From: Bisporella sp. PMI_857
Lineage: Eukaryota > Ascomycota > Leotiomycetes > Helotiales > Helotiaceae
Assembly (NCBI GenBank): GCA_021307315.1
Contig: JAJSPD010000026.1
Coordinates: 186,001 to 250,000 of the forward strand
Reading direction: 5' to 3'
DNA: 64,000 nucleotides
Position numbers and translations under genes: made by a program. The notes below the pieces were generated by a model that was given only the letters and a program-made list of their open reading frames with translations, was not told where the DNA came from and made no database searches. Shown one piece after another: positions 32,042 to 44,094 of this stretch (positions are counted from its first letter, which is position 1; every line of letters starts with the position of its first letter).

Positions 32042-32736
32042 TCTACCTAGATTTAATAGGAGCTTAAAAGGGGCGATTTTATGTCCTTTGGATTGTGTAT
32101 TTTAGAAGGATAAAAAGCAAACCGCTGATCGGTTGTGCAAGTTCATGGTGCTGCTTGGCTGCATTTTTGTTAGTCAGGTAAGCGGTTTTCCAGCCAGCTA
32201 AGCGAGTCGGGCTGGCGCATCCTCAACGTTCGACCACCAGCTTTTTTTAAATCCTTTTTTGCGCTTACAACACAAGCAATGCAGCGCTGATTCGATGTTA
32301 TTGTGATTTTTTATCAACTTGCAGTTATGTACAAACCATGTTTAACTCGGCGTACTGTCACTGCCAGCGCAAAAGCTAGTTGTACTGCTACTCCGCATTG
32401 TTATTTTAAAGGGCAATTTTGTCACGGCATGCGCCATGCACTAACCGATACAGTGGGCTGTAACGTTCTTGGCTGCTTTCGGCTCTGTAGACAATTCTAT
32501 AGTCTCTTGGCAAGCATTTGTATTATGGCCGGGTTTGCTACCAACGCTACAGTACCGAGTCTTGGTACAAGCTTTTTCTGTATAACTATTACGTTAGCGT
32601 GTTTCTTGCGTTGTTTGTGCATACACTAGATACGCGAGTAGAGCCGACGTAGTTACAGCAACTTCAGGGTTGAATGTTCGAGGCAATAGGAACGAAATTG
32701 ATACTACCATTCTTCTTGATGGTCCAACTAATTATC
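32042..32736. other. intergenic, no gene seen
   Basis: Upstream region of the HET gene. Short plus-strand open frames overlapping the neighbouring relic are shadows. No feature supported. Confidence 0.4.
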
Positions 32737-32995
32737 CTAGAAGATCTTGTCATATTCGTGCTCGGCCCAGCGAATATCAGGCGTAAGACCGGCGAATATC
32801 CAGGCGCCCTCGACTCTGCGATATGGCACAGTCGCCTTGCAATCAGCGTGTCCCTTACGCAAGACCTCGGTCAGCTCACCATTCTTGTGCTTTTGATGAG
32901 CCATGCGCATCTGATGGAACCCCGCGATCTCGCTGTCGCCGAGCGGACCTATTGCCAGCGCTGATGAAATGCTGCGTTTCGAGTGCCGAGTCCAT
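32737..32995 (-). pseudogene. scytalone-dehydratase-like fragment
   Basis: On the minus strand, METQ-type codons from 32995 give [14 protein letters not shown]. After a frame change they give [37 protein letters not shown] and [20 protein letters not shown], ending IF-stop at 32737-32739. This matches the C-terminal two thirds of scytalone dehydratase: TQHF with the catalytic His, G-Y-H-Q-L-R-x-x-H-Q with the second His, K-G-H-A and W-K-F-A-G-L-x-P-x-I-R-W. The N-terminal part carrying the two active-site Tyr could not be found upstream, and the frame shift adds to the picture of a relic. Scytalone dehydratase acts in DHN-melanin synthesis; no other melanin gene is present. Confidence 0.6.
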
Positions 32996-33515
32996 TGTGC
33001 TCAAGGAATCGGTTCAGTGTTTATCGGCTCACTTTATGTCTCCACTTAAAATACACAATCCGAACCTTGAGATAGTATTGCTGTTCTAGAACGATCCGAA
33101 CTGGATTTTAATCCAAGACATATCCAGTTTGTTCACATTCCGGTCGGTCCTGCCGAATGAATTCTACCCCGAAGAGCGGTCGGTGCGGCTGATCGGGACA
33201 TATCAGGCTGACCCCTGAACTCATCCATCAGACGCATTGCATATTTGGAGCTCAAGCAAGCTCTTACTCAGATTGCCTCATAGCAAGACAGCGAAAGCAA
33301 ATCATTCGCTCGTGATCCTTCACTACTAAGGCAAAAGACGCAATAAAGTCTAATGGATGTGAATTCAAACGATTTACCCCTTATCACTTTGCATGTAAAT
33401 CGGAATGTGCCGTAACACCTTACTCTTTTGTGGGGGGGTTCTTCCCCCTTCTCACTTCTCATGAGCTATGCTGTTCCATTTAATGACCACTCAAGCGTTG
33501 TTGGAACGTTTGCAT
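32996..33515. other. intergenic, no gene seen
   Basis: The region upstream of the dehydratase-like fragment, where its 5' part would be expected, has no recognisable exon. A G-run (33431-33437) lies in it. Confidence 0.4.
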
Positions 33516-35830
33516 CTACATCCACTTGAAGGCTTCGTCGGACCAGACCTGATCCATGGCAATGTTGATAGAAGCCTGACCTGGCATGTCGATGAAAAAG
33601 CCAGCAGGTGTCGGGCCTCCAAAATTGTGCCCTTCCTCAGGAGCCTGAGTGCCTCCAAGATCCAGCGATGGGAAAAGCATGAGTGACATAGGACTGCTAC
33701 CGCTTGCCGCATCCAGACTGAGACTTGGAGTGAGTCCAACGGACTGCTTCCCGGGGCTACTGCTTTGTGTCGAACGGTCGCTTGAACTCATCTGCATGGC
33801 CCTCATCCTGGCATCCAACACGAGGCGCGGTGGTGGCTCCGGTGGACTATTCTGTTGTCTCCGTAGTTTTTCGCGCGCCTCCCAGGTCTGCAGTGTAATG
33901 CGTGAAAATTTGAGGGCAAACATAAGTCGGGTGCGGTGATGTTTCGGGCCATTGATCAGTGCCTCGTAGTTGTCACACATTGCATTCCAAGCCTTGTCCG
34001 CGTGTTCCTCGCCAGGTCGCTTTGTCAGCCCGTTGAGTATGTGAAAGTAGGCGAGAATTGGGGAGTACAAAGCTTCGACGAGCCAAAGGTATCCCTTGGT
34101 AAGAGGCGACGTTCTGAGTTGCGTGTCGCATTCTAGCATGCGTAGTGCGTAGCAATAAGCTTTGCTGCGCTGAGCGTCCGTCAGCTGCTCCGGTGATGAT
34201 TTTGCATGGGTCAAATAGTGCTTCATCAGACGGCTTCTGGCGAAGAAACTGCGCGTGGTCCAGATGGTCATAAAGTGGAGCGGGACTTCGGGGTTGCAAT
34301 ATGCGAGGTACTTGTTCTCCATCATTGCCTCCAACACCTTCAGCTCGTCGCTCTCGCGGTTTGCCTGGGCAATCATGTCCGCAGAGGTGTTACCACCAAT
34401 GATGGCGAGGTGAGATGCGCTATGGCGGACGAAGTCAGCCAGCTCGCTTCGAACCACAGCAAAGAGAGCTTCAGTTGCCGACGTGTCGTGCTTAGCTGGC
34501 GGCTTTTTCATATCCGCCTGCATTTCAAAGTCGTTCACCTTCAGAGGAGGGTGACAGTCCCAGATCGGCGATAATGACGTGGATTTCTCCTGACTGACTA
34601 TCTCGCAGATACGATGATCGAATAGGACCAGCGACCACCACAGCCTTCGACGCATCTCAGCTTCAAGGGCTCTACAACCAGAGTTTTTGTAGCTGGATTC
34701 GTAGTGCATGCCCATGCGCTGTGCGATGCGAATCGCAACGGCGACCATGCACGCGAGAGATCGTGGATCTACCTGTGGTGCAACCGAGACCTAAGGCCGC
34801 GCTTTCGTTAACGGATATCGGAATGCGACTCATCATGCGCGGTGGGGGGAGACGTACCAGATAAAGATACAATGCTGTCAAACGATCACGATCATTAGAT
34901 CGCCATGGGGTGCATTTCAGCAACGCCTGTTTACATGCTACTTGATATCGTGCTAGAAGATGGTCTCTAGACAACCGGAACGAGACGAAGCATTCATCAT
35001 CGGTCATACTTAGAACGGCAGCACAGTAGATGCTGAACATCAAGGCCTCCAGTGCCTCGTCGATATTCCAAACATCACCAGCGGCGTCAATTATGCGTGT
35101 TTGCAATGTAGGCGTGTGAGTCACTTTGAGTAGCGGGTTGACGTTGTCCAGGTAAATCTGCCACAGTCTGAAGATTTGCACATGGTCTGGGTGCATGGAA
35201 GGCAGATGGACGTCTGGGTTGGGGGCACCGAAGAGAAGATGATCGTTAGCCTGGATAGCCAACTTGACATGGTGGTCCGCATGCTCGTAGTTGCTGCTGT
35301 TACCATCGCTGTCGTCATTCTCATCGTCTAGCGCCTTAATTTCTCGTTAATCCATGCTGGCGCAAATGACATCAAGGGGAAGATATACCACTCGTTTGAT
35401 CGACTGCCAGACGTCTCTGTTAGAGGATGGATTAGCTTGAAGCCCGAGCTCTTCGGCTGCATCCCGTATAGATGCAGTAATACACGTACATGGCTTCCTT
35501 GTCTTCATTCCTCCTGGCGAGATGCGCGTCGTCGTCGTCGTCGTCGTCGTCATGAGGAGTTGCACCCGCAGGAGTCGAGCCGTGCAAAGGCTCAAACGGG
35601 ATGTTGTTCTGTCGAAGAAGATCTTCGTAGAGATGAAGGCGGTCCAGCAGTCCCCGCTCCGCGAACCGGCGGCGGCGTTGGTGGACAGTCGGTTGCACAC
35701 ATTGCACGCCTGCCCGGATGCAGTTCGTGCAAGGAAATGAGCGGCTACATTTAACACGGCGCTGCTTACATAGGGCGCATGCGAGCACCCTAGCTGTTGG
35801 CTTGGTCTGCTCGAGCTCTACGGAAGACAT
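33516..35830 (-). CDS. Zn2Cys6 transcription factor with fungal_trans domain
   Basis: Four exons: 35490-35830, 35389-35416, 34858-35334 and 33516-34790 (introns start GTACGT, GTATAT and GTACGT), giving 706 residues. The zinc cluster is LACALCKQRRVKCSRSFPC then NCIRAGVQC, followed by the coiled-coil element LLDRLHLYEDLLRQNNIPFE. A run of eight Asp lies at about residue 95. The fungal-specific domain shows FRLWQIYLDNVNPLLKVTHT, SVAPQVDPRSLACMVAV and ALEAEMRRRLWWSLVLFDHR. The splice into VSVAP rests on restoring this family sequence. Ser/Pro-rich C-terminus. It is divergent from an MFS exporter gene with 1.08 kb between starts, suggesting it may control that gene; this is inference. Confidence 0.87.
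35527..35550 (+). repeat. (CGT)8 microsatellite encoding poly-Asp
   Basis: Eight perfect CGT units on the plus strand encode the eight-Asp run of the Zn2Cys6 protein on the minus strand. Length polymorphism would change an acidic linker. Confidence 0.85.
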
Positions 35831-36911
35831 GTCGGGCGATGAAATAGAGATCTCGAAGGGACCGTCAGATAATGGAAACAGATAATGGAATGGAATCTGG
35901 ATGCGCGAGTGAGCTGAGTCACGGGTTTTTCAAAGAGCGACCGCGGCAGGCTCGCACCTTTCCAATGTCCGAGCTCAAGATCTCGTAACCACCTTTAGAT
36001 CTTTGCAATAGGTGAGAGTACTGATACCCCGACCTTTAATCCTCTCTCGGCTCTGCCACGTAAACAGACCAAAAGCCGAGTGTATTAAATCAATTCAGTA
36101 TGATTTTGAGTCGATGTCTTTAATATTTTAAACGATTTGAATTAGCAGAAGAGCTGAGGAATGGCGGCGTCAGAATTTTGAAACCATGATAATTCAAGAC
36201 GTAAGAACTAAAAGCCACAGAGTACGATTGAAAAGACGCGATAACGCGTTTGTCATAATATCGATTCCTAGCATTTAGTTATAGACTATTAGGTGGCTCT
36301 ATTCGAGACTACTAAACTAAAGAGAACAGGTTGGTGGTTGCGGACAAAAACTGTCACTTAAATAAGGCTGACAGATCACGGGTACACTAGTTCCAACTAA
36401 GACTGTTATTAAATATAGGATCTATTGGTCAGAGGATCAATTAGAGGATCTGCGAGATTGTCACAACAATAGAATACGGGCCTATTACACACATTGTGAA
36501 TAATCTATTCTTTTTCGGTTATAGGCCGTAATATATAGGTGTATCAGTACTCATAGGTGATCGGACAGTTCTAAGACCTGTCACAACCAACCGCCATAGC
36601 GTCACAGGGAGTACTATGTACCATCTGCATAGAGACCGGGAGTGGTACCTCCTTGGTCGGCTACATTATTGGGCTCCGCGCAAGCGATAGAGCGAAGTCG
36701 CGCCTTTCGAACCCCGAAGTTCCAATTCACTGTGGGAAGAGGTGCCTCGCTCGCCGGGATTGCACGACAAATAAGATGTGGATTTCGGCCATAAAGGCTG
36801 CCACTCAGTTTGTACTTGCCCTTTCTATATGCAGCACATTATTCGTTCTACTCTTCTCTTCGTCTTTTGCCCAGCCGTCCGCCATCGATTCTCAGTCAAG
36901 TCTCAAGTGAG
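35831..36911. promoter_or_regulatory. divergent promoter of regulator and MFS gene
   Basis: 1.08 kb between the two start codons. The middle part (about 36100-36560) is AT-rich. The open frame before the MFS start (36653-36910) reads like a leader rather than protein and ends one base before the MFS ATG. No operator could be assigned. Confidence 0.35.
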
Positions 36912-39015
36912 ATGAATCCAGCTAAGATGGAGATCAACCAAGAACGTCCAACAACTCCTTGGAGGGTCCAAACTTCACAAGAAACTCTTCCCCCCAAAGT
37001 AGCCACCACCGGCACCGGCACCGGCACATCGTCCAACAAAGATCCTGAGGAAGAATACAAAACTCTCAGCGAGACGAAGCCGGCCTGGGCCGTTCTCCTG
37101 GTGGTGCTGGGTATACTGATGAGCCTGTTCTTGGTCGCTCTGGACCGAACAATCGTCTCGACGGTACGCATTGGATGAAGTAAACCCATGCGGGCGGAAG
37201 CCGTGTGCTGTGGACTAACGTCGGGTAGGCCATGCCCGCCATCACCAATGAATACAACTCGCTCGACGACTACGGCTGGTATGGCAGCGCGTACTTGCTA
37301 TCATGCTGCGCGGTCCAGCTCTTATTCGGGAAACTATTCACCTTCTTCTCCGTCAAGTACACGCTCTCCCTAAGCGTTCTGACCTTTGAGGTTGGCTCAG
37401 CCATCTGTGGAGCAGCTCCCAGTTCGATAATTTTCATCATTGGAAGAGCGATTGCCGGGCTGGGCGCCGCCGGTGTATTTGCCGGGGCGGTTAGTTGAAA
37501 TGACCTTTGGCACTTACGAGTCTCCTAGTTGATGATTGCTCTTAGATGATATCCATGGTTCACTTGGTGCCTTTGCACCACAAGCCCAAGCTCTTTGCCG
37601 CCGTAAGCAACTCCCTTGGGTATTTCCCATATCGCCCTCTACGCTCTGTCTTCGGATGATATGTTCTCCTTCCATATACCTTTCTACATCGAGCAATTAC
37701 TGACCCCGAGAAAGATGGGCTCGATGCAGGTCATTGCTCAGATCGGAGGACCCTTAATCGGCGGCGCTCTCACGACACACGCAACGTGGAGATGGTGCTT
37801 CTACATCAACCTGCCTATCGGCGGTACGGCAATGATTGCTATTTGGCTGTTCCTTGACATCCCTCAACAGCGAGAACTTGCGGACAAGCCTTGGAAGTGG
37901 AAGATGAAGCAGCTGGACATTCCTGGCTCTATCCTAGTAGCAGCTGGTGCAATATGTATTCTTTTGGCACTTCAATGGGGCGGACAGACATATGCTGTCA
38001 GTTCCATGTCCCCGTCTGACTTTTTCTGCCAGTTTGACTGACAACCTCCAGTGGAGTGGTAGGCGCATAATTACGCTGCTTACCGTTGGGGGCATATGTC
38101 TCATTGGCTTTGTTGTAGCCCAAATCCTGTTCCCCGACACGGCAACGATTCCCAACCATCTTGTCAAGAATCGGACCGTTGTTGCTGCCTTCATCTTGTT
38201 CGTTTTCTTCAGCTGCTCGAACTTCGTTTTCAGTAAGTCCATCCGCGTACTGTATATCATCATGGTCAATATCTCCGGGACTCACTAAAAGTACAGTCTA
38301 CTTCATTCCGAACTGGTTTCAAGCTATCACTCACGTCTCGGCTGCTGAATCTGGCATCCGCACCATACCTCTAATGGCCGGGTCAGTCGCCGGATTAATT
38401 ATCGGTGGAATGTCCACGACCATGGTCGGATACTATGTGCCAGTTGCCATTTTCGGATCATGTCTTGCATCCGTTGGGGCCGGGCTCATTTCCACATGGA
38501 AGGTTGATTCGCCTCAACCCGTGTGGGTTGGGTTCCAAGTCATCAACGGGGTCGGCCTTGGTTTCGTATACCAGATCCCCAACCTCGCCATCCAGGCAGT
38601 CCTGCCAAAAATGGATGCTCCGATAGGGTTTGCGGTGTCCTTGTTCGGCGGTCTCCTGCTGTCGTCGGTCTTCGTCTCCGTCGGGGAGAACCTGCTAGTC
38701 AATCAGCTAGTGAGCAGGCTTTCTGCCCTGACAGGATTGCCTATCTCTGCGGAGCTCGTCTATGCGAGCGGTGCAACGACGCTGCTAGAACGGCTCCCCG
38801 AGAACCTACGAGCCGCCAGCCTCGTAGCGTACAATGACTCGTTACAGGTCGTCTTCCAGATGGGATTGGCCTTGTCGTGTATATGCGTTCCCGCTGCATG
38901 TGCGCTAGAGTGGAAGAGTGTCCATGCGCCTTGGGCTAAGAAGAAAGACGAAGGTGATGAGACTGAAAATGGTACGGAGGAGGCCCCCCCGGAGAAGCCC
39001 ATGATGGCTTTCTAA
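36912..39015 (+). CDS. MFS drug/toxin-type exporter (DHA, 14-span type)
   Basis: Plasma-membrane proton antiporter. Six exons: 36912-37163, 37229-37489, 37546-37602, 37715-37996, 38052-38232 and 38297-39015, giving 583 residues. The N-terminal tail has a Gly-Thr repeat. The first span contains [11 protein letters not shown], the form of motif D1 typical of this subfamily. [20 protein letters not shown] and [18 protein letters not shown] follow, then [15 protein letters not shown], the motif following motif C in 14-span exporters. Later segments include [19 protein letters not shown] and [11 protein letters not shown]. Intron 3 (112 nt) is longer than the others and removes a frame that has no family match. 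Acidic C-terminus. The divergent Zn2Cys6 gene is its probable regulator. Substrate unknown. Confidence 0.88.
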
Positions 39016-39582
39016 AGGCGGCAGGGAGGACGACCGACAAGAGAAATGAGTAGGCATATTGACGAATTGCGGTATGCTAATGTTGGAAGCGGCAACCGGC
39101 TCAAAAGGTAGCGTTTCCAGTGGTACTCCTGGACGAAAAGGGAATGGAGGGGATATCTCATGACCCTGTATTGATTCATCTCTCGCGGCAGGCTGACGAC
39201 AGTGTACGGGTGCAATAGATCTCTCTCTCAGGACTAGAATCTAGATCTCCTTACTCACTTCTACTACCTGGTATATTTAAATCTACGCGTAAGCCAATGC
39301 AATGAGCTGACAAGTAAAGAGTCTGATGAAATCATATAACAGTATCACAAGCACAAAGTAAGCCATGATCTCCCCAAAGACCAGTTTTCAAGTCCCAAAA
39401 TACCTCCATGGTGTCAAAGCTCTATAAACACGAGATCACCTTCTACCCAATTGCATCGCCGACCTGTGCGAAGTCCGGAGCTGTAACTAGCCCAGCGGGA
39501 AGGATCCAAGGCGGAAGGAAAGGCGATCGGGGCCAATGACGAATTGCCCTGTTCATCTGTAGAACAAACCTAAATCATCAAA
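39016..39582. other. intergenic, no gene seen
   Basis: 3' flank of the MFS gene and promoter of the secreted-protein relic. Nothing else supported. Confidence 0.4.
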
Positions 39583-39836
39583 ATGCAGTCATCAAGGCCA
39601 CCATTATCGCCGTTATATCCTTAGCTACTTTTGCCGCCGCCTTGCCTGCTCAAGGCGGCTCCCAAGGGCGGAAACAAGGGTAGCCTAAGCCCCAGGCTGC
39701 TGGTGATGCTGGGACCTACGTCGAGGGTGTGATAACTGGCCAGGATGTCTGTATGCAGATGGGAAGCAACGGGCACGAAATCTGCAGCAACTACCGTGCA
39801 TGCTACGTTGGTCACGGATGCACTTGCTCCTTCTAA
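39583..39836 (+). pseudogene. small secreted cysteine-rich protein, broken
   Basis: An ATG at 39583 is followed two codons later by a frame change into a good signal peptide (TIIAVISLATFAAALPA). A TAG at 39681-39683 then interrupts the frame before a mature region with five Cys spread over the last 40 residues. It ends at 39836. Two independent lesions suggest genuine loss rather than sequence error. The architecture (short, secreted, Cys-rich) is that of many apoplastic or host-interaction proteins of plant-associated fungi, but I recognise no specific family and claim no function. Confidence 0.5.
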
Positions 39837-40830
39837 GTGTTTGGTTAGACTGGAATGGGAAAAAGGAGTTAAGGTATTCTTGATTTGCTTGGGATGATAG
39901 ATGGCATTAGATTTTTTTCACCTTCGATCATGTTGGCAACTAGAAGGATATATAAACCTGCAGCTAAACTCTCAACTCTTGCCATGTTCTATACATGATA
40001 GCCATTCTTTAAATACGCATAACTGTCCAATCAAATGGATTCCAATTAAGCATAAGCTGTTTCACCTTTATATGCTCCATCATTTGGTTCCTCAGTTTCA
40101 GTCGTCAATGTTATCTTTGTTATCTTAAATATCATAGTTAGCAAGTCTGTAGCCTCTCTGGGTTCTATCTAGAGCCTGAACTGAGCATATAATAATTGGG
40201 ACCGCTGATATCATGACTGGAGTAGGCTGCCATAGAGTATAAGCAATATATGGTCCTGCCTAATTTCTAATGTCAAGTTTATGCTCTTCCATCCAAGGTA
40301 ATAGTTGCACAGAAAGGGCGCTCTATGCCTAGTGAAACCGGCAATCACAATCATATAAAGTAACCATAACTGAGTGATTTGAGATGTTGATAGCCGCTCT
40401 GATGAACCACATCCCCTGGGAAAAGATAACAGTAGAAATAATCGACGATTACTCAAACTACCAGCGCTTATAGCCCCATTCTATGGCGGCTATTCAGAAA
40501 TGTGGTATTATCCTTCATACGTAAGGTAGGAGAACGAGTTTCATATGATATTCAACGAAAATACTTTAGAATAACTTCTACGCCCGTTTGACAACAAATT
40601 TGCGGAGCCGCACGTTGGTCTGGTAGCATAGTACCGCATAAGTCTCTCAGGGTATTGGAGATGCATGCCAACATACATGTGCTCTCCACATCCCAGGTAG
40701 ATACGATCAGAAGTGCCCGCCCATCTTGTACGCATCTCGGACGGGCGATTTATGTTACAAATAACCTGCTTATCATATACTAACTTTGACTCATGGTACC
40801 TTAAAATTTTGGGTTAGTTACTAGGTAGCG
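39837..40830. other. intergenic, no gene seen
   Basis: AT-rich spacer of about 1 kb between the secreted-protein relic and the FAD oxidoreductase. No supported feature. Confidence 0.4.
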
Positions 40831-42346
40831 TCACGCCAGATGCGACCTATATGTCAAATTCGCGATTACAACATCAGTGAATGCCCAAACGATACTCGTA
40901 TATTGTCCCGAGAAAGCAGCGCCTGTATACCATGTCGCTTTAGCGCCTTGCAGTGCGTACAAATCCTGGATGAATCCCTTTTGGAGGTCTTCGGCACCAA
41001 CTCTGAGGTGCATTGGTCCATGGTCCTTCCAAGCCAGAAACTTCACCTGTTCCTCAGCGGTTCCATTCAGTGTGCCAGCACCGATCATACGATCGATAGT
41101 CATTTGCACGACACCCTGAGCATCTGCGATGGTAGATGTATCACGCGTAGCTACAAGAGCTCGATGTCCTGGCCCGAGAGGCGTTAGGCGGCCTAAGTAC
41201 GGTGGTGATGATGGCGAGATCAAATAATTTGCAGGCGCAGCACTTTCGGGTGTATTCACCAAAGCCACTTTTCCACTCAAAGCTGGATGTTGAATAATGC
41301 CCGCATGCGTGTTGCTGAATGTCCATTTCTTAAACAAAGCTCTCTCTTTGTCTGTCAAGCCGAGGGCGCTAAGATTATCGATCGTGGGCGGGATGGCTAT
41401 GAGAAGCCTTTTTGCAGAAACCTTAGTCTGATGTCCATCATTCGAGCTCACGGAAAGTGTGATCTTGCTCGATCCAGAACCTCGATATGCTGAGACAACT
41501 TTGGAAGAGTAAAGGACATCGCCAGTGAGAAAAGAAGCTATCTTCCCATATAGTTCGCTGTTGTTATGCGAGCTAGGCACAAATAATGCTCCATTGAGCA
41601 AAGCACGCGCCATCGGCGCACCAAAAGCTTGCATCACGTACAACGTTATTGTCATCGTAGCGTTTCCCACACCAACTCCAGAAATTGCGACAATTTGTGG
41701 AACGGCAGCTTCAATCCCATATTTCTTGGCGAAGTCATAGAAATTAAGGAGCAGATCTGCAGGAATCTGATCCGGTAGTGGGAATTTATCGTAGCCTGGC
41801 AGTAGGATGTGTTCATATTGCTCAAGGATGGAGAGATATTTGGTCAGAGCTGCCGTTCTTTCGCTGCTTGTTGGGGGTATGTAGCCAGTGACAGGATAGC
41901 CCCTTGTGAAATCGATATAGCTGGTATTTACCAGAGTCTGAGTTGGTGATGTGATCGATACGTTAAAGCGCGCAAAGAACTCCTTAGCGGGTCCATAATC
42001 TATATATGACTGTACGCCATAGTCATATGAAGTTCCAGTTGTGGAATCAGTGTAGGTAGCTACATGACCTCCCTATATTTAGCGAGGATACATTTAGCTT
42101 GTGACATTAATTCGAAATCTTGATAACAAGAGAAATTCTCTGACGAGTAGAGCTTACGAGATGATCATCCTTTTCAATTACCACGATGCTCCTCCCGAGA
42201 TCTCGAAGCCGAACGGCTGCATATGAACCTGCCGCACCCCCTCCCAATATCGCGAAATCTCGAGTAATAGTCGGCGTACCTTGCGCAATTACAAGCCTAA
42301 ACAGCAATCCTACCACTAACATACCCCAAGTTGAAGAACTATGCAT
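40831..42346 (-). CDS. secreted or ER FAD-dependent oxidoreductase (amine-oxidase-like)
   Basis: Two exons, 42158-42346 and 40831-42072 (intron GTAAGC...ATAG), give 476 residues. A signal peptide (MLVVGLLFRLVIAQ region) is followed at once by the dinucleotide-binding motif DFAILGGGAAGSYAAVRL and IVVIEKDDHLGGHVATYTD, the R-x-G-G-R/H site of the flavin amine-oxidase class. The middle contains FYDFAKKYGIEAAVPQIVAI and the C-terminus closes with ATWYTGAAFSGQYTSIVW, the second FAD contact region. It resembles fungal FAD oxidoreductases placed near beta-cyclopiazonate-dehydrogenase-like enzymes; substrate unknown. Several N-glycosylation sequons support secretion. Confidence 0.83.
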
Positions 42347-43680
42347 CCTCAGAAAATTGGCTTTGCCTATGAAGAAGTCGTTTGGTCTTCACGTAGCCTT
42401 CAGTCATGGAAAGATGAGATATTTAACCTCGAGGTACACATTAGCTGAGGGTGCTCGCTCCTTCTTGGGTGTACATCCTGCAGCAGAATTTATCCTCTGG
42501 ATAAATATATTTCTGCGCCGTGGACTGGTGAACTTATCTGACATGCATATAGGTCAGCTTATCGCGGTATTTTGATCGAGAACCCCGCTAAATAGAACGC
42601 CTACCTAAATGCCTTGTCAAGGAATGCGTATATAATTCATACTAAAGACCCCACGAAATAGAGAGTTTTTGACTGATATGGGTGTATTTAATAGGAGATC
42701 CACCTTTCATATGCGAAAATAGTGTTACCAGGTTCCTCAAATGTTACACAGCTTATAATAGATTAAAAACTCGCCCCTTAAGGGAAATATATGATATCTT
42801 TATTTTCCTCTCGTTGAATGTAGAGGCATAAGTTTATATACAGGTATACCTACAAGATCATAATTACAAAGATGAGATCTAAACAGGAGCACTGAAGGGC
42901 TGGGAGGCTTGTATGATGGTTCCGCCACCTACTGAATAAGATTCAAATGCCGACAATTGGTTATTCTAACGTACTCTTGTCTCTTAGCGGAGATCTGAAA
43001 ATAAGCGAACCCTCTATCCTCCTTCAGTCAATTCTGGTTTCCCTTCATTGACTCTCAATATTTAAGGATCAGGTCATATCCTCCAAGACCACGGCTTGGA
43101 TTCACCACGAGTCGCCTCTCTTACTCCTTTCTCCTCAGCGTATAATTTAGTAGGAGGCCTTTTGCCTTTCTAGGTCATGAAAGGGCTTGAGACTTCGCAT
43201 AGGCTCGTCTGCTCTATTTGGTGTATCATTACCTTAAGATGGGTGGCCATACTGAGATTTTTTTTGTGAGATAAGCCTGAGGTCATGGTCGCACCAATAT
43301 TGGAGAACGATTTTGTTCTTGCGTCTGAGTGGTGCGCCAAACACTTTTGAGGAGAGGGAGAAGAGAGGATGGAAGTTTGGTCATGAGGAGGCGCAAGACG
43401 GAGATGTAAGATTAGGAGGGAGCGCATCTTAACCTGTTTACACTAATTTTTAATATCTGAGAGGGAATTTAATGCAAAGAACAGTGAAAAAAGAAGCATG
43501 AATGATGAATTGATAGAAGGAGCTGAAAACATATGAAAATTGATCTCAACACATTCTTGAACTTAGGAGAAACGCACAAGGTCCCCCAACTATGGTACGG
43601 CTTCTTGACAATGTGAAGATGCATACTTGCCGTATCTGTACTGTACAATTTTATCTCTCATATCCTCTACAAGAAGACTC
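42347..43680. other. intergenic, no gene seen
   Basis: About 1.3 kb between the FAD oxidoreductase promoter and the 97-residue protein. The sequence is AT-rich; the short minus-strand frame at 43170-43427 has no recognisable features. Confidence 0.4.
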
Positions 43681-44094
43681 TTACTCATGCTTGTTCCCCA
43701 AATTCTGCTGCGCCGTCCCACCAATCGCCCCGTCAGCATTGAAATTCTTCCCTATCGTATCACCCTTAGCGAAAGGCCCGCCGACCTTCTGCCCTATACT
43801 TCCGATCGCTCCATCCACCTCGAACTGCTTGCCGATTGCTCCGTCCTTAGAGAACGCTGGTGTGCCTGTGCCTTGGTTTTTTTTTTCGCCTACTAATACC
43901 TGTTTATCTTTTTACTAGTGGTGTTTCTGTAAGGATAAGAGGTGAGAGAATTGAAGGTTCATTGCTGGGGTTTGTTATGGAAGGGGGAAAGAGGAGGAAG
44001 TGGCTGGAGAGAGACGTACGCGTATGCGTGAGGACTCGTGGATGCTATCTGAGAACTCGCTATTGACGGTCTTAGCTGCAGAGACCCCGTCCAT
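43681..44094 (-). CDS. small conserved fungal protein with Asp-Gly-Ala-Ile-Gly repeats
   Basis: Two exons, 44020-44094 and 43681-43899 (intron GTACGT...AACAG), give 97 residues. The C-terminal part repeats a D-G-A-I-G unit: FSKDGAIGKQFEVDGAIGS, then KVGGPFAKGDTIGKNF and NADGAIGGTAQQNLG. This pattern is common in short, uncharacterised, often stress-induced fungal proteins. No signal peptide or membrane span. A run of 10 A in exon 2 (43875-43884 as T on the plus strand) makes the exon 2 start the least certain part; the splice given keeps frame. Function unknown. Confidence 0.65.

Noticed and set aside
32303..32964. Plus-strand open frames between the HET gene and the regulator
   Set aside because: The right part is antisense to the scytalone-dehydratase-like fragment; the left part has no features.
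36653..36910. Open frame with a hydrophobic stretch just before the MFS gene
   Set aside because: It ends immediately before the MFS start codon and is more likely leader than a secreted peptide.
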